This document shows, in pieces, positions 1 through 5,929 of a stretch of DNA of 5,929 nucleotides (positions are counted from its first letter, which is position 1; each line of letters begins with the position of its first letter). A model generated the notes under the pieces. The model had not been told where the DNA came from and ran no database searches. It worked only from the letters and a program-made list of their open reading frames with translations. Position numbers and translations under genes: made by a program. This DNA is from an archaeon (lineage in GTDB: Archaea > Thermoproteota > Nitrososphaeria > Nitrososphaerales > CADDZS01). Where the stretch lies: positions 1-5,929 of the forward strand of contig JAKAPU010000167.1 of the NCBI GenBank assembly GCA_021806865.1, written 5' to 3'.

Positions 1-2
1 GA

Positions 3-923
3 CGAGACATACTTTCCATGAAGGATATCGACCGTAAAGAGCTTGAGCTCTTGTTTTCAACAGCAGACAAGCTTCAGGAAATGAAATACAGAGATCGCGT
101 GGCCCTCGGTGAAGGCAGGATACTTGGAGTGATGTTTTTCGAACCAAGCACCAGAACAAGGTTGAGTTTTGAATCAGCCATGGCCTCAATCGGTGGTACC
201 TCCATTGGATTTAGCGAGACGAAGTCTACCTCGATTGAGAAGGGCGAGTCTCTGGCAGACACTGTTCGCGTTGTCGAGGCAAACTCTGACGTGCTTGTAC
301 TAAGACACTCCAACGAAGGCTCGGCGAGGTTTGCAGCTGAGATCGCAAACAAACCAGTGGTGAGCGGTGGCACCGGAACCGAAGAACATCCAACTCAGGC
401 GATGCTTGACCTATACACTATTCTGAAAGAGCGCGGAACTATCGACGGACTGAGGATTGGCATAGTTGGCGACCTCAGGTACGGCAGAACAGTATACTCT
501 CTGATCTTTGGTCTAGCCAAATTCGATGTGAGTATAGACCTGGCAGCTCCGCCCGGGCTGAAGGTCAGGCAGGAAGCGACACACGATATTGGCAGGATCC
601 CGGGCAAAACCCGGAGCATAGAAATGAGGGAGCGAGAAAATCTTCAAGAGATACTCCCCGAAGTTGACGTGTTGTACGTAACGCGAATACAGAGGGAGAG
701 GCTTCCCGACGAGCAGGAGTACGAGAAGGTCAGGGGTTCATACTACATCGACGTCGAGCTGACAAAGAAGATGAAGAAGAACGCCATCATTATGCATCCT
801 CTTCCAAGAATTGACGAGATAAGACAGGACGTGGACGCGACCCCGCAGGCTCGTTACTTTACTCAGATGCAGTATGGCAGGACCGTGAGAGCTTCTCTAC
901 TCTCACTGATCCTGAATCCCTAG
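3..923 (+). CDS. pyrB: Aspartate carbamoyltransferase catalytic subunit, 5'-truncated by window edge
   Basis: Catalyses carbamoyl phosphate plus L-aspartate to N-carbamoyl-aspartate, the committed step of cytosolic de novo pyrimidine synthesis. Counting from the Met at base 18, the carbamoyl-phosphate loop FEPSTRTR is at 41-48, the lysine loop EKGES at 74-78, HPTQ at 124-127, GDLRYGRTV at 151-159, YVTRIQRERL at 220-229 and HPLPRIDEI at 260-268. All expected catalytic residues are present. The Met at base 18 is probably internal: the same frame stays open to the window edge and reads RDILS just before it, which fits the usual PyrB N-terminus (GRDILSI-type). The true start therefore lies upstream, and the gene is shown from the first complete codon. 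Archaeal PyrB normally works with the regulatory subunit PyrI. No pyrI follows here, because a convergent gene does; it could lie to the left or elsewhere. The stop TAG at 921-923 overlaps the stop of nrdJ on the other strand. Confidence 0.96.
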   Translation, partial: RDILSMKDIDRKELELLFSTADKLQEMKYRDRVALGEGRILGVMFFEPSTRTRLSFESAMASIGGTSIGFSETKSTSIEKGESLADTVRVVEANSDVLVLRHSNEGSARFAAEIANKPVVSGGTGTEEHPTQAMLDLYTILKERGTIDGLRIGIVGDLRYGRTVYSLIFGLAKFDVSIDLAAPPGLKVRQEATHDIGRIPGKTRSIEMRERENLQEILPEVDVLYVTRIQRERLPDEQEYEKVRGSYYIDVELTKKMKKNAIIMHPLPRIDEIRQDVDATPQARYFTQMQYGRTVRASLLSLILNP

Positions 924-3229
924 TTGCACTTGCTATAGCCGCACTCGGTGCAGCGATAGCATCCATTCTCGAAGATAATAGCGCTCTGTCCGCAGTCCGG
1001 GCAGTGCTTCAGTTCGGGCTTGGACTCTACCATCGTCCCGCTAATGTTCTCAAGCGCCTTGGCCACAGCGTCCGGCACCGAAAGGAGCTGTTGTCCGTTG
1101 TCCCAGGATACGTCGCGTCCCTGAATTCCCTTGAGTGTGTGGATGACTTCCTTCACGCTTCCTCCGTGCTGCAGATAGAGGCTGATCAGACGACCGATTG
1201 CTTCGGCGTCGGCCTTTTCATCCCCACCAGATTTGCCTAGCGTGACGAATGTCTCCCTGATCATCTCCCCTCCGTTTCGGTTGGCAGTCACATAGAGACT
1301 TCCCTGCGGAAGCGTCATCTTGACCGTCTGTCCGGTCATGACTTTAGGGCGCTCATATTTTTTCGACTTTGCTCCGGTTCCCTTCTGACTCGCGGCCTCT
1401 TCGTTTGTCAGAAGTATTCCTTCTCTCGCGCCCTCTCTGTAAACAGTGATTCCCTTGCAGCCCGCCCTCCACGCCTGGAAGTAAATGTCCTTGACATCCT
1501 GGACGGAAGCCTCCTTTGGTATATTCACCGTACTTGAAATGCTCGAGTCAACGTGCTTTTGTATCGTTCCCTGCACCTGGACTCTGAACTCTGCCTTTAT
1601 GTTGTGCGCGGTGACGAAGATGTCTGGTAGTGCGCTTTCGCTTGCAATTTCAAACCTCTTCATGTATTCCTGAACCAGCGGATGATAGACTTTGAACTCG
1701 CCGCCCGAGAGCGACTTGGATTTTCTGACGTAACTCAGTGCGAAAATCGGCTCAATGCCCGAAGTCGTTCCGGCTAGTATCGCTCCGCTTCCCACTGGGG
1801 GAACGGTCAAGACGCAGCTGTTTCTCACGCCACGCTCGGCAATCTTTTGCTTCACGCTGCCGTCAAGCCTAGCGATGAACGGCCTTGCAAGATGTTTTTC
1901 AGCTATGACAGCAGGAGCGGGCCCCTTTTCAACTGCGAGATTGGTGCTCTCATCGTAGCAGATGTTCTTAACCTTCTCAAACATCCTATCTACGAACTTG
2001 ATAGATTGCTGGCTGTCGTACTTCAGATTGAGTTTGATGAGCATGTCAGCAAGACCAGTGAAACCAACACCGATCCTTCTCGACCACATCGATGCCTTTG
2101 TCTGGGCCGGCAGAGGATGCTTGTCCGAATTGTAATCAAGCACGTTGTCCAAAAATCGAGTGGCGTATCTGAGTGCTTTTTCCAGATTCCTCCAGTCAAG
2201 TCTTGCCTTGTCTGAAAACTCGTCAACCACGAACGCTGACAGGTTGATGTTTCCAAGGCAGCAACATCCGTAATCCTCCAAGCATTGCTCGGAGCATGGG
2301 TTGAATCCGTGAACCTCCATTCCATTGTACTCGGTCGGCGATTCGTTCTTCACGCTGTCCCAGAAAATTATTCCTGGCTCGGCTGATGCCCAAGCTGAGC
2401 GGACGAGCTTGTCCCAAAGATCTCTCGCGCGCACGACACGCTTTACGTCGGCCTTTTCATTCTTGAAAGCCAGAGTGAAATTGTCGTCCTTTTCGACCGC
2501 TTTCATGAAGTTGTCTGTAATAGCCACGCTAATGTTTGCATGATTCACTTTGCTCAAGTCGCGTTTTACGTCAATGAAATCTACGACGTCCGGATGATCC
2601 ACGTGTATCGTGATCATTAGGGCACCACGCCTTCCAGCCTGACCGATTGTTCCGGTGGTGACAGAGAAGAGCTCCATGAATGATACAGAACCCGTAGACA
2701 CAACGGCAGAATTGTTGACGGGCGATCCCTTGGGCCTCAAAACTGAAATGTCTGTTCCAACGCCTCCTCCGTACGAATACGTCCTTCCAGCCTCCTTGCA
2801 AAACTCGAAAATGCTCTCGAGCGAGTCTGACTTGATCGGGAGGTAGTAGCAGTTGAGTAGCGTGGACTTGCGAGGCTGACCCGCCCCGAACATTATCCTT
2901 CCCCCGGGCACGAACCTAAAGTTCTCAAGCAGCCAGTAGAATTTCTTTGTCCATTCGGTGCGCTTCTCTTCTGTGCTTTCTACAGAAGCAAGCTCCCTTG
3001 CAACACGCGCCCACATATCTGGCGGTGTTCGCTCGACCACGACCCCGTCCATATCTTTCAGAGCGTATTTCTCGTAGAATACTCTGGCGCGCAGTTCGTC
3101 ATTATTGAAAAACTCCAAAGTCTCCTTTGGCAGTTCGATAGTCGTCGTAACCTGTTCCAGTTCTTCGGGCATGCTCTTAATTGCCTCGATATCATCCGCA
3201 ACACTATTGTCTACAGAATTTGTTTCCAT
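920..3229 (-). CDS. nrdJ: Adenosylcobalamin-dependent (class II) ribonucleotide reductase
   Basis: Reduces ribonucleotides to deoxyribonucleotides using a thiyl radical generated from adenosylcobalamin, without need for oxygen. Numbering is from the ATG at 3229 (769 residues). The N-terminal reductase segment has the VFYEKYALKD-type signature near 50-60. The first redox Cys is C127 (LLNCYYLP), and GGGVGTD lies near 154-160. The catalytic NPCSEQ gives N310, C312 and E314, and the partner redox Cys is C323 in CCCLGNINL. The phosphate-binding loop is PPVGSGAILAGTTSGIEP at 477-494. A TSCPD-like C-terminal domain (about 630-730) and a cysteine-rich tail follow (C743, C746, C757, C760, C763, C768, ending CGYSKCN). 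No N-terminal ATP-cone is visible. The same frame can be opened at TTG 3259 (ten residues longer), but I prefer ATG 3229, which has AAGGTCA upstream. C-terminally it overlaps pyrB's stop codon. The gene lies downstream of, and in the same direction as, an NrdD-like putative regulator. Identification as NrdJ is secure; substrate level (NDP or NTP) cannot be read from sequence. Confidence 0.96.
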   Translation of the reverse strand: METNSVDNSVADDIEAIKSMPEELEQVTTTIELPKETLEFFNNDELRARVFYEKYALKDMDGVVVERTPPDMWARVARELASVESTEEKRTEWTKKFYWLLENFRFVPGGRIMFGAGQPRKSTLLNCYYLPIKSDSLESIFEFCKEAGRTYSYGGGVGTDISVLRPKGSPVNNSAVVSTGSVSFMELFSVTTGTIGQAGRRGALMITIHVDHPDVVDFIDVKRDLSKVNHANISVAITDNFMKAVEKDDNFTLAFKNEKADVKRVVRARDLWDKLVRSAWASAEPGIIFWDSVKNESPTEYNGMEVHGFNPCSEQCLEDYGCCCLGNINLSAFVVDEFSDKARLDWRNLEKALRYATRFLDNVLDYNSDKHPLPAQTKASMWSRRIGVGFTGLADMLIKLNLKYDSQQSIKFVDRMFEKVKNICYDESTNLAVEKGPAPAVIAEKHLARPFIARLDGSVKQKIAERGVRNSCVLTVPPVGSGAILAGTTSGIEPIFALSYVRKSKSLSGGEFKVYHPLVQEYMKRFEIASESALPDIFVTAHNIKAEFRVQVQGTIQKHVDSSISSTVNIPKEASVQDVKDIYFQAWRAGCKGITVYREGAREGILLTNEEAASQKGTGAKSKKYERPKVMTGQTVKMTLPQGSLYVTANRNGGEMIRETFVTLGKSGGDEKADAEAIGRLISLYLQHGGSVKEVIHTLKGIQGRDVSWDNGQQLLSVPDAVAKALENISGTMVESKPELKHCPDCGQSAIIFENGCYRCTECGYSKCN
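932..960. repeat. Interrupted hairpin just past the pyrB stop, inside the nrdJ zinc-ribbon codons
   Basis: GCTAT (932-936) pairs with ATAGC (956-960), and inside it GCAC (941-944) pairs with GTGC (948-951) around a TCG loop, with a 4-by-4 internal loop. It begins 9 bases after the pyrB stop. No T-run follows on the plus strand, so it is not a classic terminator. It may arise only from the repeated Cys codons of nrdJ. Confidence 0.4.
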
Positions 3230-3425
3230 TTTTTCTACTGACCTTCGTTGTTTCTTCAATTTCTTTGATAACTGCCACTTCGGCAGCCGGGGAACCGAGC
3301 GCAGAGAAGTACACGCCCTGCGTCGGAATTAAATTGATCGCTTGTGGTCGAGCATTCACCAATTCTTGTGGATTTGGTAAATTGCAGCATGATGGAATTG
3401 CGAAACCGCACACTCCGTAGGCCAT
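3204..3425 (-). CDS. Possible small protein in the nrdJ leader (73 residues), unverified
   Basis: An ATG-started ORF with protein-like composition lies directly upstream of nrdJ and runs 26 bases past the nrdJ ATG in another frame. The product begins MAYGVCGFAIP, has a CC pair early on, and carries a more helical stretch (AAEVAVIKEIEETTKV) near the end. I do not recognise a family. Against it: no clear Shine-Dalgarno before the ATG, no well-placed TATA box for a leaderless start, and an alternative 74-residue frame (ATG at 3480, ending 3256) covers much of the same DNA. In favour: nrdJ otherwise has an unusually long empty leader, and an overlap of this kind is typical of translational coupling. 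It may equally be chance. Confidence 0.22.
   Translation of the reverse strand: MAYGVCGFAIPSCCNLPNPQELVNARPQAINLIPTQGVYFSALGSPAAEVAVIKEIEETTKVSRKNGNKFCRQ
3239..3245 (-). promoter_or_regulatory. Possible ribosome binding site for nrdJ (AAGGTCA)
   Basis: On the minus strand AAGGTCA lies 11 bases before the ATG at 3229 and partly matches the archaeal Shine-Dalgarno sequence (GGAGGTGA). The TTG at 3259 has no comparable element in front of it. The match is short and the spacing somewhat long, so this supports the ATG without proving it. Confidence 0.35.
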
Positions 3426-3507
3426 CGGAGAATTTTACCGCAAGACCAAATGAGGAGGAGTGCAATCTCTCTGGTTCCATAACGTGCAAACGTAAGTAAG
3501 CTGTTCG

Positions 3508-3515
3508 ATATTTAA
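3508..3515 (-). promoter_or_regulatory. Candidate archaeal TATA box for the nrdJ transcript
   Basis: On the minus strand the sequence reads GTTAAATATC, with TTAAATAT at 3515-3508, close to the archaeal TATA consensus. Transcription would be expected to begin about 25 bases downstream, near 3486. That leaves a leader of roughly 250 bases before the nrdJ ATG, long for an archaeon, or places the start almost directly at the ATG at 3480 of a short ORF. A second, weaker candidate at 3329-3334 would give a leader of about 75 bases. Neither is tested. Confidence 0.35.
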
Positions 3516-3636
3516 CATTAAGCAAAAATGCAAAGCTCTTTCGATCGTAAATTTCGGCTGGAAAAAAGATTGTGAACTTGTTTTGACAGCAAGCAAAAGA
3601 AACTAATCGCGAGTATTGTGCAAAGTTCTTCACGTG

Positions 3637-3662
3637 AAAACAATTTCGAATTTCGCAAATTG
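3637..3662 (-). terminator. Possible terminator of the NrdD-like gene
   Basis: On the minus strand, 21 bases past the TGA stop, CAATTT and AAATTG form a 6-bp inverted repeat around a 10-base spacer that itself contains CGAA/TTCG symmetry, followed directly by TTTT. A further T5 run (3676-3672) lies even closer to the stop. Archaeal termination mainly needs U-rich tracts, so either could end the transcript. The stem is AT-rich and weak. It could also be a palindromic protein-binding site. Confidence 0.35.
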
Positions 3663-3683
3663 TCTAATTGGAAAAAGATCTAC

Positions 3684-5783
3684 TCAGACAAGTATTGGTT
3701 GAGCGATCAAAGATGTCGACTTGCAGTTTGCGCATCTTCCGCCGCTGAACACTTTCAGCCCGCACTTTTTACATATCTCGGGATTTCTTGTGAATCGTAC
3801 GAACTGCAACTTTCCCGAAATGCCGTTGACATAGTTCCCGTAGTTCAGACCCTCTGGTGACTCTCTCGGAAATTCGAAAGTCACAAGGCAGCCGCCGCTC
3901 GCTGACTTTGCCAGCTCGCGGGTTTCTGATATCAGCTGCTCGTTTTCGGAATGTTCAGACTGTACAAGTAATCCTTCACGATAACCAGCTCGACGCGACT
4001 CTGGTGTACGTCCGTACTTCTCCGTATCGATTTCTGCAAGTCTTTGGAACCCATCTTCATGAATCATGGATACAAACGCCCGCTGACCCAGCTTTGCAGC
4101 TTTCTCAGACGCAACCTTGCTCGCCGTGTCAAGTATCTTGAGTGCTATCTCTCTCCTCGTCAGAGTCTCTCTATCACTTATCAAGTTAGATACCGCCTCG
4201 TTCAGTCCGACCATGTTCACACTTATCGGCAGATCCTCTATGGATGCAACCGTGGGGATCTGCGAAAGTGCGGGCAAGAGTCCCTTCTTGAGACTGTCCT
4301 TCACATTATCTCTGCGGCTCGTGAGAGCGTTGATGGCCGTCTGCAGGAGAATTGCGAGTTTAGCCCTGAAATAAGTCTCATCCTTGTTTGACTCGTATGC
4401 GAGCCTTGGGAGATTCAGGGTGAGGTTGTGCAACACCGCCATACCATCGGACGCGGCACCGTTTGGGCTAAAGCCGCCAATCTTCAAACCCGAGAAAGTG
4501 AACCTGCCTTCTGATTCAAGAGCTATTTCGCCACCTTCCCCGATGACGCGCGAGATCCCCTCGACTACTCTTCGGTCAAAGTAGCGCCCAGGAGCCATAA
4601 CGAGGTGAACCGTCGGGATCGGAACACTGGCTGCGTATTTCGAATAAGCTTCAAGAAGCGAGTCTCTGAGCTCAAGCTGAGCTGAAATGTCCTCGTCCTT
4701 CTGAGGTTCGCCTACTCGGAAGGAGATGCTCCGAGCTCTACCTTGTCCGGACGTTGCGGAGAGCGACCAGAAAATCCTTGAGAACATTTTCACCTGCTCT
4801 TCCTGCGATCTTGTGGCATACAGTTTGCACAGATAGGGTATCAGGTTGTCCAGGCAGACCTCGTTTGATACTTCCCTTGAAGCTATGCTCGCAAGTATTT
4901 CCATCGTTTCAAGCGCCGAATCGAAATTCTTGATCGGCCCCAATCGCGGAACGTAGCTCAATTTGCTGCCGAGGTTGTACGGATTCGAGTACAGCGCGTT
5001 AAGGTCGAAGTAGAAAGTATCCGGCATGAGTGTCCAAGTTCCCAGTCCAGAGATGTGTATGTCTCCAGAAAGGTGCGCATCCGAAACGTCTCTCGGAATC
5101 TTTGTAAGAATCGAATATTCGGCGAACACTCTAGATGAAGTTGTAGCAAGGACGCTGTCTATCGAGTCGGTGCTATCGCCGGCACGAGCGATGAGTTCGG
5201 TTACATCGGCAACAGGAAGTCCAAGGCGAGTCAGTTTGTGCCTGTACTCTTCGTAGCCGTGTTCCACCAAGAGACTGTTCACAATTTCGCGTATCAGGGG
5301 AGCGGTGAGGTATGCGGTCTGGAATTTGTACACGCGGGCCTCGGTCTCGCTTGCTATCTTTTGTGCGAGTTCAACGGGCATTCCCGCCTCCCGTACAAGC
5401 GACTGGAGGATCTTGTCAGCGTTGAATTCCTCCATCGCCTGCCTCGAACTCCTGACATACAACTTGCCAGACTCGAGCATAGATTGCTCCTCGATTTGCT
5501 TTGTAAGATTCAGCACGAGCCTCCCCAGGCTCGTTACCGTGTACTTTCGCTCAGCCCTGTTTAGCGAAATCAGAGTCTGTTTCACGAGCTTTCGCAGGTG
5601 GTAGGCGAACTTGCCAGACTCCTTCTTTGACTTGAAACCCGCAAGAGTCTTGAGCTCCGAGTAACTCAGCGGCCCCTTTGTGTTGAGTATTCTCAAAATA
5701 TCGAGCCTGTTCGGAGAGGCGATTACAGAGTAGATCGTCCGAACCCTGCGAGGAGAGCTCAAACAGAGACCCTCCGTACGCAT
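3684..5783 (-). CDS. wHTH–ATP-cone–NrdD-like fusion protein, apparently a catalytically dead reductase; putative nucleotide-sensing regulator
   Basis: 699 residues in four parts. Residues 16-95 are an ArsR-like winged HTH (SPNRLDILRIL, GPLSYSELK, GKFAYHLRKL, YTVTSLGRL). Residues 106-192 are an ATP-cone (FNADKILQSLVREAG, LIREIVNSLLVEHGYEEY). Residues 195-665 resemble the class III reductase NrdD (DVSDAHLSGDIHI at 232-244; LHNLTLNLPRLAYE at 451-464). A zinc ribbon follows with C671, C674, C684 and C687. Known NrdD enzymes need two active-site cysteines and a C-terminal glycyl radical. Here HIHDLDY-type residues read HISGLGT, the expected Cys position reads Thr256, no cysteine exists at 8-309 or 320-631, and the chain ends 12 residues after the last zinc Cys, before any radical glycine. 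No NrdG activase gene is in the window. The ATG at 5783 is the only Met start after an in-frame TGA 30 bases upstream. Inferred role: a cytosolic DNA-binding sensor of ATP/dATP, perhaps acting on nrdJ just downstream. Homology is secure, function is not. Confidence 0.9.
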   Translation of the reverse strand: MRTEGLCLSSPRRVRTIYSVIASPNRLDILRILNTKGPLSYSELKTLAGFKSKKESGKFAYHLRKLVKQTLISLNRAERKYTVTSLGRLVLNLTKQIEEQSMLESGKLYVRSSRQAMEEFNADKILQSLVREAGMPVELAQKIASETEARVYKFQTAYLTAPLIREIVNSLLVEHGYEEYRHKLTRLGLPVADVTELIARAGDSTDSIDSVLATTSSRVFAEYSILTKIPRDVSDAHLSGDIHISGLGTWTLMPDTFYFDLNALYSNPYNLGSKLSYVPRLGPIKNFDSALETMEILASIASREVSNEVCLDNLIPYLCKLYATRSQEEQVKMFSRIFWSLSATSGQGRARSISFRVGEPQKDEDISAQLELRDSLLEAYSKYAASVPIPTVHLVMAPGRYFDRRVVEGISRVIGEGGEIALESEGRFTFSGLKIGGFSPNGAASDGMAVLHNLTLNLPRLAYESNKDETYFRAKLAILLQTAINALTSRRDNVKDSLKKGLLPALSQIPTVASIEDLPISVNMVGLNEAVSNLISDRETLTRREIALKILDTASKVASEKAAKLGQRAFVSMIHEDGFQRLAEIDTEKYGRTPESRRAGYREGLLVQSEHSENEQLISETRELAKSASGGCLVTFEFPRESPEGLNYGNYVNGISGKLQFVRFTRNPEICKKCGLKVFSGGRCANCKSTSLIAQPILV

Positions 5784-5929
5784 TTGAGCGAGTCGCAGGA
5801 TGATAACTTCGATGACTCAGATTCGAAAAAGGAAAGAAATGAGGTAAAGAAAATTAGATTCAAGCGTCGCTAATCGAAAGTGGAAAGTTAAAAAAGTTTG
5901 ATAATTTTGGTACGCTGAGACGTTTTGCT
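5784..5929. other. Upstream region of the NrdD-like gene
   Basis: AT-rich, with a nearly pure pyrimidine stretch on the minus strand opposite 5824-5857, and T-runs that could also end a minus-strand gene lying to the right. ATTAG (5853-5857) and CTAAT (5870-5874) form a 5-bp inverted repeat. There is no obvious Shine-Dalgarno before the ATG at 5783, so translation may be leaderless or weakly signalled. No TATA box stands out and no gene is seen here. Confidence 0.5.

Larger units (their letters stand above)
3230..3683. other. Intergenic region upstream of nrdJ
   Basis: About 450 bases separate the stop of the NrdD-like gene from the nrdJ ATG. From the upstream side it holds T-rich runs on the minus strand (opposite the A-runs at 3672-3676, 3562-3567 and 3637-3640), an AT-rich hairpin at 3641-3662, a TATA-like element at 3508-3515, a weaker one at 3329-3334 (TTTAAT on the minus strand), and a small 5-bp hairpin at 3272-3286 (CTGCC / GGCAG, 5-base loop) about 43 bases before the ATG. 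TGCAAA-type repeats are scattered through it. I see no tRNA and no convincing cobalamin riboswitch. A possible small ORF occupies 3204-3425. Confidence 0.7.

Noticed and set aside
18..20. ATG at 18 as the start of pyrB
   Set aside because: The frame is open upstream to the window edge and reads RDILS before this Met, matching the conserved N-terminal segment of PyrB. The Met is probably internal.
1004..2543. Several plus-strand ORFs of 60-122 codons
   Set aside because: They lie wholly inside nrdJ on the opposite strand, have no recognisable domains, and are shadows of its codon structure.
3230..3259. TTG at 3259 as the nrdJ start
   Set aside because: It adds ten basic, unconserved-looking residues (KKQRRSVEK) and has no ribosome binding site, whereas ATG 3229 has AAGGTCA upstream.
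3230..3480. Cobalamin riboswitch in the nrdJ leader
   Set aside because: The GTGGCAG near 3273-3280 on the minus strand faintly recalls a B12-box word, but the surrounding conserved elements are absent and the pairing is only a 5-bp local hairpin.
3600..3683. A frameshift hiding the glycyl-radical tail of the NrdD-like gene
   Set aside because: I looked for an RxxGY-like motif after the stop on the minus strand and found none; the sequence there is AT-rich and non-coding in appearance.
3857..5604. Plus-strand and alternative-frame ORFs inside the NrdD-like gene
   Set aside because: They are antisense or out-of-frame to a long ORF with clear domain homology, and none resembles a protein family.
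3684..5783. Annotating the 699-residue protein as a working anaerobic ribonucleoside-triphosphate reductase (nrdD)
   Set aside because: Both active-site cysteines and the glycyl-radical segment are missing, and no activase gene is nearby.
1..5929. CRISPR array, insertion sequence, tRNA or rRNA
   Set aside because: No regularly spaced repeats, no transposase-like ORF with terminal repeats, and no tRNA- or rRNA-like conserved segments were seen.

Overview
The window looks archaeal. The aspartate carbamoyltransferase is of the archaeal/bacterial catalytic-subunit type, AGA/AGG arginine codons are frequent, there are TATA-like promoter elements, and an archaeal-style winged helix-turn-helix is fused to ribonucleotide-reductase-like domains. 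By eye the G+C content is near one half. A TACK-group archaeon (Nitrososphaerota/Thaumarchaeota or a relative) is my best guess, but no rRNA or other lineage marker is present, so this is inference.

Layout. At the left, on the plus strand, is pyrB (to 923), cut at its 5' end by the window edge. It converges on nrdJ (920-3229, minus strand), an adenosylcobalamin-dependent class II ribonucleotide reductase. The two stop codons overlap in a single CTAG, so there is no intergenic space between them. Upstream of nrdJ is a gap of about 450 bases (3230-3683). It holds a plausible TATA box, a possible small ORF and some repeats. Next, also on the minus strand, is a 699-residue protein (3684-5783) built as winged HTH, ATP-cone, NrdD-like barrel and zinc ribbon. 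The last 146 bases are its AT-rich upstream region.

The most interesting item is the 699-residue protein. It is clearly related to anaerobic (class III) ribonucleotide reductase NrdD, but it has no cysteine where the radical chemistry needs one, and it stops before the glycyl-radical site. With a DNA-binding domain at its N-terminus and a nucleotide-sensing ATP-cone next to it, it looks like a dead reductase turned into a dNTP/ATP-responsive regulator. It lies directly upstream of a working class II reductase that has no ATP-cone of its own. My hypothesis is that it does for nrdJ what NrdR (zinc ribbon plus ATP-cone) does in bacteria, by a different architecture. pyrB feeds the same nucleotide supply at the pyrimidine end, but its transcription is convergent and it is not part of an operon with the other two.
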